From: Pleurocapsaceae cyanobacterium CSU_1_1
GTDB lineage: Bacteria > Cyanobacteriota > Cyanobacteriia > Cyanobacteriales > Xenococcaceae
Reading direction: 5' to 3'
Assembly: GCA_012034765.1 (NCBI GenBank)
Contig: JAAUOU010000006.1
Location: forward strand, 1 to 64,000
Length of the DNA stretch: 64,000 nt
Positions 9,688 through 18,453 of this stretch are shown piece by piece. The translations under genes and the position numbers were made by a program. The notes under the pieces were generated by a model. The model saw only the letters and a program-made list of their open reading frames with translations. It did no database searches and had not been told where the DNA came from. How positions within the stretch are numbered: position 1 is the first letter of the stretch; the number at the start of each line of letters is the position of its first letter.

Positions 9688-9851
9688 AAACTGTTTTGCT
9701 CAAGTGCGATCGCCAAGGGGATAGCTTAGGCTGATCTGAATTTGAGTAAGGCGATCAGAAGGCTAAACGTAAGCCTAATCACTTTTTTAAGAAACTGTTA
9801 ACGGCTCAAATCAGCTGGTGCAGATCACCCCCAACTCAGTACCAGAAACTT

Positions 9852-10124
9852 TCAACCGTCTGCTGCATTTGAATTGTTAGCCTGTGGTTTGGGAACAAGT
9901 GGTTGGTTATCATGCATAACTCTAATCAGAAATCGTAGAGCCTCATTGACAGCATCAGCATTAGGAAACATGGCTGCAACATCAGGTTCTAAACGCACCA
10001 TTGTTTCACCAAAGCTTTTTCGTCCAGATCCCAATCTTCTAACCCGCAGACTCTTTAAGTCGTATTCTGACCGCAGTTCATCATTCATTTCTAACTCATC
10101 CTTCTTCATAAGCTTCTCGTTCAC
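9852..10124 (-). CDS. BrnA-like antitoxin of a BrnT/BrnA pair
   Basis: A 90-residue protein encoded directly after brnT and overlapping it by 29 bases, the usual arrangement for a toxin gene followed by its antitoxin. The N-terminal part is acidic (KKDELEMNDELRSEYDL) and would suit toxin binding. The C-terminal part, MVRLEPDVAAMFPNADAVNEALRFLIR, looks like a ribbon-helix-helix DNA-binding domain: a short strand, then two helices. A start at a later Met (MKKDELEM or MNDELRSE) is possible. Function as antitoxin and autorepressor is inferred from position and fold. Confidence 0.7.
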   Translation of the reverse strand: MNEKLMKKDELEMNDELRSEYDLKSLRVRRLGSGRKSFGETMVRLEPDVAAMFPNADAVNEALRFLIRVMHDNQPLVPKPQANNSNAADG

Positions 10125-10369
10125 TTCGTGTTACTTCTCTGGCACTGATAAGGCGAATTGAATTTCCTCTTTCGGTATAGGACAAAATTAAAAGTCGTCC
10201 TCGATTTGAATGCCCCACAATAAGGTATCGCTCCTCATCTTCGGAGTGGTCTGGATCATAAAAGTCAATATAGAGTAGATCATCAAAAACAGTTTTTTGC
10301 CTCCTCAAACGAAACACCATGTTTTGAGTAATTTGTTTCTGCTTTGTTGTCATCCCACTCAAATGTCAT
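10096..10369 (-). pseudogene. brnT: BrnT-family toxin, frameshifted near the N-terminus
   Basis: BrnT toxins are small RNases that block translation. From ATG 10369 the sequence reads MTFEWDDNKAETNYSKHGVSFEEAK, the classic BrnT start (FEW, KHGVSFEEA). It then runs into a stop after a run of six A (10293-10298 read leftward). The rest, TVFDDLLYIDFYD through VGHSNRGRLLILSYTERGN to RLISAREVTRSEREAYEEG, is in the +1 frame. Five A instead of six would give one continuous protein of about 91 residues. The toxin is thus probably inactive, unless the extra base is a sequencing error. The antitoxin gene downstream is intact. Confidence 0.8.
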
Positions 10370-10513
10370 AACATCATTTTATCATCCAGTTTTTGATAGG
10401 ATCTTCATGCCTTCAACCTATCGAAGAAAAATTAGAAGGTACGAAAGTAGATTTCCAAAACGCGCTGCGATCGCCAAGAGGATAGCGTAAGCTGATCTGA
10501 ATTCGAGTAAGGC

Positions 10514-11191
10514 TTAATACAAGTTTGATACCTCACGTCCGCCTAATTTGGAAGTCGAAGCCTGTGGTACTTCATACACCGAAATTACCTCTGTCCATCT
10601 TTCATTGGTGATCGCAAGATAACGGATTAAATCAGCAGCACTTTCGAGCAACCTAGCATTTTGTAACCTTCCACAATCAACCCCGACAAATCCAATATCC
10701 TCAGCCAAGGAAATCACGATTTGTCTGGAAGACTCATCATCGCCAGATACAAAACATGCAACCTTATGTGAACGAATCTCATCTGGGCAAAGTTCAAGAA
10801 CTTCCATACCCATGGTGTTAAATGCTTTAATAATTCGAGCATCAGGAACTTGCTCGGCTAATTGTTCAGCGATTGATCAAGTCACTGGCTCAAATTTGAA
10901 TCCTTCTGGAATATTCCAGTTGCTAGAGTCAATCACGATTTTGCCTGCAAGCTGGGAGGGTGATTGTAAAACTTTTGAAACCAAGACAACGCCAGGAGAA
11001 TAAAACAATATATCTCCAAACGACGCTGCATCATCATTAGAGCCAATGCAAGCATGATTACCCGCTAATTCTGCTGCCTTTTCAGCTTTTGATATGTCGC
11101 GCGCCCCGAAAAATACTTCATGTCCCTGATGCGCCCACAGGATGCCAAGGCTTCGTCCCATATTCCCAGTACCAATAACTCCAATCTTCAT
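10514..11191 (-). pseudogene. NADPH/F420-dependent oxidoreductase-like protein with a premature stop
   Basis: Two open parts in the same frame make one protein of the NADP oxidoreductase, coenzyme F420-dependent family. The first part (from ATG 11191) has the dinucleotide fold MKIGVIGTGNMGRSLG and ends at TGA 10877-10879 after GFKFEPVT. Reading through the TGA continues SIAEQLAEQVPDARIIKAFNTMGMEVLELCPDE, which matches the family's IVKAFNT segment, and goes on to the normal end. No base is gained or lost. The stop looks like a point mutation, for example CGA to TGA. This is a recently inactivated gene, or a base-call error. Bacterial members mostly use NADP and not F420; the substrate is unknown. 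Confidence 0.82.
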
Positions 11192-11410
11192 CGCTAACTG
11201 ACTCTCCTTTGGTTATGTCATTGCCAGTTTAACGTGACCCTAAACCTTTATAGACAGCTTCCCAAGAACTGACTCATCCAGAAATTTTCCCAAGAACATA
11301 TTTGACTGAAGATTATAGTTGATTGGGCTTGGTTTTGGGTGCGATCGCCAAGTAGATAGTGTAAGCTAAATCTGAATTCGAGTAAGGCGATCGCCTATAG
11401 TTTCCTTAAT

Positions 11411-11932
11411 CTATACAGAGCGGACAAAGCAGCAATCTCCCAAATCATATGAATTAAGTTGCGGACGCTGGTTCGAGTCCACTTCCTTGTATCCAAGACG
11501 TTTCAAGAGGCGAATACTCCTTTGATTTATTGGATGCACAGTTGCCCACCATTCAGTTCTTGGTGCAACAGCAGCGAGGTAATCGTGCCACCAGAGCATC
11601 GCCTCGAATGCTAATCCCTTTCCCCACCAGGCTTCCCCTAATAAATACGCTACCTCCCCCCAGTCGCCATATTCTGTCGCTTCAAGCCGACCAATCGCTG
11701 GGAAAGGAGGAATTTTTAACCGTATCGCCATGTTGAACCATCGCTCGGTAGGCGTTGCCAAAACTACAGGGCCTTGAGAACGAGAGGCGTACTCTGCCCT
11801 CAACTCCTCTATAGTCGGTGGGTTTCCATTAGGATCGATAAAAGCGAGTACGGAGGGTGTGGTCAGAATAGAAAAAAGCTCGTTGGCATGGGCGTCAGTG
11901 AGTGGCTCGAAATTTAGGTTATTACTCTGCAT
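11411..11932 (-). CDS. GNAT-family N-acetyltransferase (RimJ/RimL-like)
   Basis: A protein of about 173 residues with the GNAT fold of the RimJ/RimL branch. It starts MQSNNLNFEPLTDAHANELF, then shows the acetyl-CoA-binding stretch AYLLGEAWWGKGLAFEAM and the late motif VHPINQRSIRLLKRLGY. I set the start at ATG 11932. The longer open frame would reach back into a heptamer repeat array and give a low-complexity LLATCYLLLATCYL leader, which is not credible. Its substrate (a protein N-terminus or a small amine) is unknown. Confidence 0.82.
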   Translation of the reverse strand: MQSNNLNFEPLTDAHANELFSILTTPSVLAFIDPNGNPPTIEELRAEYASRSQGPVVLATPTERWFNMAIRLKIPPFPAIGRLEATEYGDWGEVAYLLGEAWWGKGLAFEAMLWWHDYLAAVAPRTEWWATVHPINQRSIRLLKRLGYKEVDSNQRPQLNSYDLGDCCFVRSV

Positions 11933-11975
11933 TACTGCTGTTTTTTTATCCTGATCATCTAGTACCGCTTCGCTT

Positions 11976-12035
11976 AAGTAGCAAGTAGCAAGTAGCAAGT
12001 AGCAAGTAGCAAGTAGCAAGTAGCAAGTAGCAAGT
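11976..12035. repeat. Heptamer tandem repeat (AAGTAGC)8.5
   Basis: Eight perfect head-to-tail copies of AAGTAGC plus a partial ninth, 44 bases upstream of the acetyltransferase start. It belongs to the short tandemly repeated repetitive sequences with seven-base period known in cyanobacteria. Copy number is likely variable. Confidence 0.95.
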
Positions 12036-12105
12036 TAGATATAATCAGGGTTTCAGGTTAACAAAATGGTGTCTTTACTTAAGCCTTCATCTACTAGTAT
12101 TGTCT

Positions 12106-12789
12106 TCAATTACAAGTAACCAAACGATGAATCTCGCCATCAATACGATAGAAATCAAAACGTGAATTAGAGTGAAAAATTTCGGCTGGTAAAAAATCTT
12201 CAGACTGACTAGATAATAAATCCTTGCTTATATCCTGTTGTTGGGGAATAGTTGCTAGCTGGTTTAAACCGTGATTTAACTTAATATTATCAAAGGCGAT
12301 CGCATTTGATTGATGACAGTACTTGTTTAAAGATGATTCTACTGCAACTAAGCGATCGTTGCGTTTAATAGTTAAAATTGCCTCTTCAGGGTCAAGATGT
12401 GAAGGTTCAAGCCGGCGATTTTCTAGAAAAGGAAGAATTACGACGTAAGATACGTTCCCGTTTTTCGCTTGAAAACCGCGATTGTGTTCTAAAGGAGTTG
12501 CGGTCATGAAAATTGAGCTATTATCGCTCTGTTTAGCTTCTCCTGAGTAGAAATAAATATCATCTTTTTGGCAAATATTGACATAAAAGCTAGAGGTTTC
12601 AAAAGCATAAACTTCTCGATAATCGGCACTAATTTGTTGACAACTACGCCAGTTAGAGTTAATCAAAAATTTGTAGTCAGCATCAGAAGTAGCTTGAACA
12701 TCGGCGATCGCTCCTAAATGAAATCCTATCATTATTCCTACTGCACTAATGCAGTTAATCTGAAGCTGAATACCTGATTGATTAATCAT
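12106..12789 (-). CDS. Hypothetical protein, possibly exported
   Basis: A 227-residue protein I do not recognise. A hydrophobic stretch near the N-terminus (CISAVGIMIGFHLGAIADVQA, about 13-33) with an Ala-x-Ala-like end could be a signal peptide, though the residues before it are not basic. The rest is soluble and mixed in composition. Three Cys residues at about positions 50, 73 and 159 could form disulfides after export, and a fourth lies next to the C-terminus (LVTCN). It has no recognised catalytic motif. Upstream is a 400-base gap. Periplasmic location is inference only. Confidence 0.55.
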   Translation of the reverse strand: MINQSGIQLQINCISAVGIMIGFHLGAIADVQATSDADYKFLINSNWRSCQQISADYREVYAFETSSFYVNICQKDDIYFYSGEAKQSDNSSIFMTATPLEHNRGFQAKNGNVSYVVILPFLENRRLEPSHLDPEEAILTIKRNDRLVAVESSLNKYCHQSNAIAFDNIKLNHGLNQLATIPQQQDISKDLLSSQSEDFLPAEIFHSNSRFDFYRIDGEIHRLVTCN

Positions 12790-13191
12790 ATGTCAATGAA
12801 TAATTATTGCTGAAGTTAAGCTCAATAATTTAAAATATTAAGTATCAAAATTAAACTTAAGGGTAAATAGTTTCAACACATCTTAATTTTATCCTGACAA
12901 ATTAGCAATAAAACTTTTAAGCAAAATGCTATGGAACATTACATTAGAGAAAAACAGTTGTTTTAAGTATTTTTAAAAAGTTTGTTGATTAATTATCCAT
13001 TTTCCGTTCATTTACCAGGATCAAATCTACTCAAAGCAATTAGCTCACTGTTGATGGCTATGCGGTTAACCGTATTTTACTGGAATTGTTTGGTTATTCT
13101 AAAATAATAATAAAATCGAATAATTAATATAAATAGCTCTAGGAAACTTACATCGCCTAGTCAACAAAAATATCAGGGAAAAGCAAGTATC
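12790..13191. other. Intergenic region upstream of the DUF1825 gene
   Basis: AT-rich spacer between two divergent genes. It must hold both promoters. An AGGGA about ten bases before the DUF1825 ATG can serve as ribosome site. I see no gene, tRNA or strong hairpin. Confidence 0.4.
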
Positions 13192-13509
13192 ATGAGTTTT
13201 TTTGATTCTCAAGTAGTTCAAGAAGAAGCCAAGAAGCTGTTTGAAGATTATCAGTCTTTAATGCAGCTTGGGGGAGAATATGGCAAGTTCGACCGTGAAG
13301 GAAAAAAAATGTTTATTGAGCAGATGGAACGGTTGATGGAACGCTACCGTATTTTTATGAAGCGTTTTGAACTGTCAGAAGATTTTATGGCGCAAATGAC
13401 GGTACAGCAGCTAAAAACCCAGCTAAACCAATTTGGCATGACTCCTCAACAGATGTTCGATCAAATGGAAACCACTCTTAAACGCATGAAATCAGAGATT
13501 GAGCCATGA
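13192..13509 (+). CDS. DUF1825 family protein
   Basis: A 105-residue all-helical soluble protein of the DUF1825 family, which is nearly universal in cyanobacteria and rare elsewhere. The characteristic opening MSFFDSQVVQEEAKKLFEDYQ is followed by a coiled region rich in Met, Gln, Glu and Lys (MERLMERYRIFMKRFELSEDF) and a C-terminal MTPQQMFDQMETTLKRM. Length is as expected. Its function is unknown. It is a single-gene unit, convergent with the PBP gene. Confidence 0.9.
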   Translation: MSFFDSQVVQEEAKKLFEDYQSLMQLGGEYGKFDREGKKMFIEQMERLMERYRIFMKRFELSEDFMAQMTVQQLKTQLNQFGMTPQQMFDQMETTLKRMKSEIEP

Positions 13510-13603
13510 TTATCGCCAATGATTGGAATTAGTCTGCAAGAGCTACTTCACAAGGGCAAAAGCTCAGTTGTCGGTGTGGTTTGTATCATTCCAAATTTAC
13601 TGG

Positions 13604-15523
13604 TTATGGGCGATCAAACTGTGAAGCAGCAGGAAAATATTTTACTGGTTCATTCTGTAAGGCTTTGAGCATGAAGCTACGCCAAACAGGAGCAGCAAAA
13701 TCTCCTCCTGTAATACCTTTGCCCATGCTGCTGTAGTCATCGTTGCCGATCCAAATGGCTGTCGCTAATTGAGGTACATAGCCTACAAACCAAACATCTC
13801 GCTCTGAAGAGGTTGTTCCCGTTTTTCCTGCTGCGGGGCGACCAATGTTAGCCTTAGGACCCGTTCCTCCTGGTTGTAAAACTCCTTGTAACATTGATGT
13901 TAAACTAGCTGTTGCCCAAGGGTCTAAAACTTGTTTAAGTTTAGGAGTATTATCAAGCAAAACATTGCCTTTGCTGTCAGTAACTTTTAGAATTACAGTG
14001 GTGTCAGAAGACCAGCCATTGTTAGCCAAAGTAGCGAATGCTCCAGCCATTTCTAAAGGAGTAACGCCAATTGAACCCAGAGGCAAAGAGATAACTGGCT
14101 GCATCGGGCTTTTGATACCCAAGAGACGGCAAATTTCAATGACCTTTTCTAACCCGACCGCTTTACCCAATTTTACCGCAGGAATATTTTTTGATTTTCT
14201 TAAGGCAGTAGCTAGAGACATTCTGCCATCAAAATCGTTTTTACCACCGTAGTTTTGGGGTTTGTAAATCCCCCCAGGAATAGAGTAGGAGATGGGAGCA
14301 TCATCAATGATCGTACTAGAACTAAACTGACCACTTGCCAAAGCAGCGTAGTAGACAAAAGGTTTAAAAGAAGAGCCTGGTTGTCTGCGAGCCTGCGCCG
14401 CACGATTAAACTGACTGGACTCATAATCGACACCACCTACTAAAGCCTTGACAAAGTGAGTGCGCGGATCTACCGCAGCCAAAGCCATCTGATCTGCTCT
14501 TAAGCCCCAACTAAGCAGCATTTTGTGGCTATCCCTAACAGATTCTTCTGCCATTTTTTGAAAGTCCATATCAACTGTAGTTTGGACTCTAATACCACCA
14601 AGCAAAACTTTATCTTTGCCAAAACGTTCTTCTAGTTCTTTAGTAACGGCTTCAGTAATAAAGGGGGATTTGCTTTTACGCCAAGCAGTAGGCTTGCCGA
14701 TTAGTAAAGGAGTTTTGAGTGCTGCTGATGCTTGTTCTGGGGTAATCCACTGGAGGGTTTCTAAGCGCCTTAATACAGTTGCCTGTCTTTTTTTGGTATT
14801 GCCATAATTAAGAAACGGGCTATATCGTTCGGGAGCTTGAATTAAACCAGCTAAGACTGAGGCTTCTGCTAAGTTTAGTTGATCAGCATCTTTGTTAAAA
14901 TAGCTCCTAGAAGCAGTTTGAACACCGTAGTTGTTATGTCCCCAATAAATCGTATTGAGATACATTTCTAAGATTTCTTCCTTAGAAAACACCTGCTCAA
15001 CTCGAATAGCTAAAACAGCTTCAGCTAGCTTGCGGCTAAAAGTACGTTCTTGGGTCAAAAATAAGTTTTTGACTAGCTGCATGGTCAAGGTAGAAGCTCC
15101 CTCAGAGACTCCCCCTTCTTTTAAGTTAGCTAAAGCTGCACGTCCAATACTGTAAGGATTTAATCCTTGATGGCGATAAAAATTACTATCTTCGATCCCC
15201 ACCACCGCCAATTTTAATTCAGGTGACATTTGGTCAAGGGCAGCAATTTCACGGTTGGCTTCACCATGAATACTCGTCATCAATCTACCTTTAACATCGT
15301 AGATATAACTAGTCTCCGCAGGAACGTAATTGCGTAAAACTCTGACATCAGGTAAATTGCGGAAACTGAAGGCTAAACCAACCAGTCCTCCCGCAGCAAC
15401 GGCACTTGTGACCATCGAAATGCCCAAAACTGTTCCTCCCGCAGCTTTGGCTACTCCTAGCAAAAAGGATTTGGCGATCGCCTGGGCTGGTTCTGGTTTC
15501 TTGAATATGGTTTCAGAAGACAC
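13604..15523 (-). CDS. Class A penicillin-binding protein (bifunctional transglycosylase/transpeptidase)
   Basis: A 639-residue peptidoglycan synthase of the PBP1a type. After a cytoplasmic tail and one membrane helix (about 18-50), the family 51 transglycosylase domain has the catalytic Glu in GIEDSNFYRHQG and the later EGASTLTMQLVKN motif. The transpeptidase domain has SxxK at S384-K387 (PGSSFKP), SKN (LRKSKNIPAV) and KTG (GKTGTTSSERD). All active-site residues are present, so both activities are expected in the periplasm. The start is a GTG at 15523. The gene stands alone. Confidence 0.95.
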   Translation of the reverse strand: MSSETIFKKPEPAQAIAKSFLLGVAKAAGGTVLGISMVTSAVAAGGLVGLAFSFRNLPDVRVLRNYVPAETSYIYDVKGRLMTSIHGEANREIAALDQMSPELKLAVVGIEDSNFYRHQGLNPYSIGRAALANLKEGGVSEGASTLTMQLVKNLFLTQERTFSRKLAEAVLAIRVEQVFSKEEILEMYLNTIYWGHNNYGVQTASRSYFNKDADQLNLAEASVLAGLIQAPERYSPFLNYGNTKKRQATVLRRLETLQWITPEQASAALKTPLLIGKPTAWRKSKSPFITEAVTKELEERFGKDKVLLGGIRVQTTVDMDFQKMAEESVRDSHKMLLSWGLRADQMALAAVDPRTHFVKALVGGVDYESSQFNRAAQARRQPGSSFKPFVYYAALASGQFSSSTIIDDAPISYSIPGGIYKPQNYGGKNDFDGRMSLATALRKSKNIPAVKLGKAVGLEKVIEICRLLGIKSPMQPVISLPLGSIGVTPLEMAGAFATLANNGWSSDTTVILKVTDSKGNVLLDNTPKLKQVLDPWATASLTSMLQGVLQPGGTGPKANIGRPAAGKTGTTSSERDVWFVGYVPQLATAIWIGNDDYSSMGKGITGGDFAAPVWRSFMLKALQNEPVKYFPAASQFDRP

Positions 15524-16169
15524 GATAATTAATTTCCTCTAGAGATCATTACAGGAAAACTGGGACAATTGTAAGTCAGCAGAGCTAAATATAAGGTATT
15601 GAAATTTAGTAATTTTTTTAATTTAGACATCTTACGATATCAATTAAATCTTTAAACAGCCTCAACTGTGAGCTAAATCTTAGCTCACAACTCCTCGTAG
15701 GTGTAACTGTTAAGCTAATTTTAATTTTGTGGGGAATCCAAGCTCAATAGTTATGTTAAGCGTCATCTAATTCTAGTTAACTGTTCACGCCTTCCGCGGT
15801 CAAAAAAAACCTCGGGTGACTAGCCGAGGAAGTTAATATTCAGGAGAAATCAATGTTGATGAAATTGAAGCAACTTTTGTCTGTCAAAATCAGTTTTAAA
15901 TAAATTAAGAGATCTAGAGCATCTCGTCATCGATTAAGTTACTGCTCATCGAGACAACAAGAAAACATTTGCTATGATGATTAACCTCCGACATATAGAC
16001 GAATTTTTAGTTAATTCATTCAAGCTTTCAAACAACATCTTTAAATTATATAAATAAATGTAACAAAAAATTTACATAATCACAAACTAAAGTCAGATTT
16101 GAACCGAGCAAGACACGCTAATAGGTAAACTACTATTTACTACTTGATAAACTATCTCAGGGGCTACCG
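15524..16169. other. 646-base gap with candidate small transcript
   Basis: This gap separates the PBP gene from the ParA-like gene. Besides the leftward terminator at 15802-15829 it holds, leftward, a TATAAT-like box at 16045-16050 and an open frame of 30 codons from ATG 16035 overlapping a second of 11 codons. Rightward it holds a 16-codon frame at 15853-15903 (MLMKLKQLLSVKISFK) with a very good Shine-Dalgarno, AGGAG six bases before ATG. None is supported by a recognised family. The structure suggests a small RNA or short-peptide gene. Confidence 0.4.
15802..15829 (-). terminator. Rho-independent terminator on the minus strand
   Basis: Read leftward, the stem CCTCGG / CCGAGG (15824-15829 and 15810-15815) with an eight-base loop is followed by eight T (A8 at 15802-15809). 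No annotated leftward gene ends here, which implies an unannotated leftward transcript from about 16.0 kb. It could also fold within the leader of a rightward transcript. Confidence 0.65.
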
Positions 16170-16771
16170 ATGATTATTGCCATTACCGCTTTGAAGGGAG
16201 GAGTGGGCAAAACCACTACCGCAGTTCATTTAGCTGCGTTTTTGCAAACTTTAGCCCCGACATTATTAATTGACGGAGATAAGAATCGTTCCGCTTTAGT
16301 TTGGTCGAGGGAAGACAAGCTACCCTTTACGTGGCATCTCAAGCAGGTGCGCCTGGATTGATCAAAAAGTTTACCCATATTGTAATTGATACCCAAGCAA
16401 GACCAGAACCAGAAGAATTGGAAGATTTGGCTGCGGGTAGCGATCTGCTAATTTTACCAACAACGCCTAATCATCTAGATTTAGACACAACAGTTAAGGC
16501 GGTGGAGTTACTTAAAACTTTGAATGCCAATTATCGAGTTTTGCTAACTAAGGTTGATTCCCGCACCAAAAACCCCCAAGATGCACGAGAGTGTTTAGCA
16601 GAAGCTAAATTACCGATGTTTAAGACCGAAATTCCCTTACTTGTCGCTTTTCAGCGATCGCCCAGTCTTGGGGTGATCGTCAAAGATTACCCCGATCGCC
16701 GAGCAAAAACTGGCTGGTATCGCTATCAAGACGTTGGGAAAGAGATCTTAGAAATTATTCCTCAAAAATAA
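16170..16771 (+). pseudogene. ParA-family ATPase, frameshifted
   Basis: A chromosome/plasmid-partition-type P-loop ATPase in two frames. The first part (ATG 16170, after a CAGGGG ribosome site) has the deviant Walker A KGGVGKTTTAVHLA and the LLIDGDKNRSALVWS segment. The second part continues VASQAGAPGLIKKFTHIVIDTQARPEPEEL and LLILPTTPN and runs to the normal end, LEIIPQK. The frames meet at 16330/16331 (TTTAC|GTG), where one base is missing after PFT. The intact protein would be about 200 residues, the size of orphan ParA proteins without a ParB partner. No parB or centromere-like repeats are beside it. It is either inactivated or a sequencing error. Confidence 0.82.
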
Positions 16772-16792
16772 GCAAGAACTGTCTACCCAGAG

Positions 16793-17821
16793 TTAGCGCT
16801 TAAAGTCATGCTCAATTTTTTTAATATTTAATTCTACTGGCGGTTGAGTTACTTGAGGGCTTTTGCTGTCAGAATTATTATTCTGAGAAATTACCGACTG
16901 CACTCCTTCGATAGTTGAAATCATACTCCGAGGATCCATAAACATTACCTTGCTGCTATTACTGTTGCCAATTTCTTTCCCCATTTCCAAATAATTTTGG
17001 GCTAGAAGAAACTGTAGAGCTTCATGAGCATGAGGATCGGTGTTAAGCTTCTCCATCACAATTTTCATGGCTTCGGCAGTCGCTTCTGCTTTGAGGATCT
17101 GTTCTTGGCGCTCGCCCTGCGCCTTGAGAATAATTGCCTGCTGTTCGGCTTCCGCGTTTAAAATAGCTGCTTTTTTTGCTGCTTCTGCTTCTAATAACCT
17201 TGCCTGAGCATTTCCTTGAGCCGAGTTAATCGCCGAATCGCGATGTCCTTCAGAAGTCAAAATGTTGGCGCGTTTTTGTCTTTCCGCTGCCATCTGCAAT
17301 TCCATTGAATCCTGGACAGCTTTAGAAGGCATAATATCGCGTAATTCGACCCTAGTTACTTTTACTCCCCAAGGATCTGTGGCAATATCTAACTCTCGTA
17401 AAAGAATTTCATTGATTTCGGTGCGAGCCGTAAAAGTTTGATCTAATTCTAATTGACCCATCTCTGAGCGAATTTGAGTCAGCACCAAGTTTACCATTGC
17501 GTCCCGCAGGCTTTCTACCTTATAAAAAGCCTTATACATGTCCATAATACGCCAGTAAACCACCGCATCTACCGTAATGCTGACATTATCGCGGGTAATG
17601 CAGGACTGTGCGGGAATATCTAGTACTTTTTCTTTAATGGTGTCTTTGTAAACAATTTTGTCGATGAAGGGAGTAATAAAGTTCAAACCTGGTTCTAATT
17701 TCTTTTTATAGCTTCCCAAACTTTCAACCAAATATTCTTCTTTTTCTTTGACAATTTTGACTGATCCGACCAAGGTGGAAGAACCTAATAATAATAAAAC
17801 TAAGGTGAAAAACTGTCCCAT
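16793..17821 (-). CDS. SPFH/band 7 membrane protein (stomatin/paraslipin-like)
   Basis: A 342-residue scaffold protein of the stomatin branch. The N-terminus has one hydrophobic anchor ([18 protein letters not shown]). It is followed by the band 7 domain ([21 protein letters not shown] to [16 protein letters not shown]) and a long Ala/Glu/Gln-rich coiled coil (about 205-255) that drives oligomer formation. It lies just downstream of an NfeD gene on the same strand; stomatin and NfeD partners are a known operon pair thought to organise membrane microdomains. Membrane quality control is inferred from the family. Confidence 0.9.
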   Translation of the reverse strand: MGQFFTLVLLLLGSSTLVGSVKIVKEKEEYLVESLGSYKKKLEPGLNFITPFIDKIVYKDTIKEKVLDIPAQSCITRDNVSITVDAVVYWRIMDMYKAFYKVESLRDAMVNLVLTQIRSEMGQLELDQTFTARTEINEILLRELDIATDPWGVKVTRVELRDIMPSKAVQDSMELQMAAERQKRANILTSEGHRDSAINSAQGNAQARLLEAEAAKKAAILNAEAEQQAIILKAQGERQEQILKAEATAEAMKIVMEKLNTDPHAHEALQFLLAQNYLEMGKEIGNSNSSKVMFMDPRSMISTIEGVQSVISQNNNSDSKSPQVTQPPVELNIKKIEHDFKR

Positions 17822-17897
17822 AAGTAACTTCTCCTAAATATTAATTAAATATTACTTTAGTCGTAACTCTGCTTTGAAAATGCCCAATTGGATCAGT

Positions 17898-18350
17898 TTA
17901 TTCTGGTTCGATTTGATCGATCATTCGGCTGGGTAAAACTATCAATGTATTGCCTTGTTTACGAAGGACATAGACAACTTCGTTAGGAGCAATATCTCTT
18001 GTTTCGTCAGCGCATTTGGCTCGCCAAGAATTTCCTTCATAGATTACTCTTCCTACTGTACCTGCGAGAATACCGCTGATGGCGGTAGCTTCCGAGTCAT
18101 CCCCTGTACTGGAGATCTTGCGCTGGGGTGTAAATAAACGTCTTGAGAGTGCAATTAACCCCGCCGAAAATAGCAGCCATAGTCCGATTAAAAGAATATA
18201 TTGTTGTGGCAAAAATAGAGATGCGATCGCCACTAACAAAGCCGCAATTCCCATCATAAAGCTGACAAAGGCGGTAGGAAAAACAAATTCCATCGAGCAG
18301 AGAATTCCTGCCGCCGTCACGATTACCCAAAAAAGAATCGGTTCTGCCAT
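17898..18350 (-). CDS. NfeD-family protein (short NfeD1b form)
   Basis: A 150-residue protein with three or four tightly packed N-terminal membrane helices and a C-terminal OB-fold domain (about 85-150: GRVIYEGNSWRAKCADETRDIAPNEVVYVL). There is no ClpP-like protease domain, so it is the short form that works with a stomatin. It is followed after 76 bases by the band 7 gene, consistent with a two-gene operon. Confidence 0.88.
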   Translation of the reverse strand: MAEPILFWVIVTAAGILCSMEFVFPTAFVSFMMGIAALLVAIASLFLPQQYILLIGLWLLFSAGLIALSRRLFTPQRKISSTGDDSEATAISGILAGTVGRVIYEGNSWRAKCADETRDIAPNEVVYVLRKQGNTLIVLPSRMIDQIEPE

Positions 18351-18453
18351 AAACAGTTGCTTTTAATAGGTGAAAGATCAAAATGCTCAATGCCAAATAA
18401 TTGCACCGAGATTTAACGATCTTCTTTAATTTTAACTGTATAATAATTTTGAG

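Noticed and set aside
11470-11480. A tRNA-like T-loop sequence GGTTCGAGTCC
   Set aside because: It lies inside the acetyltransferase coding sequence, and no acceptor stem or cloverleaf can be formed around it.
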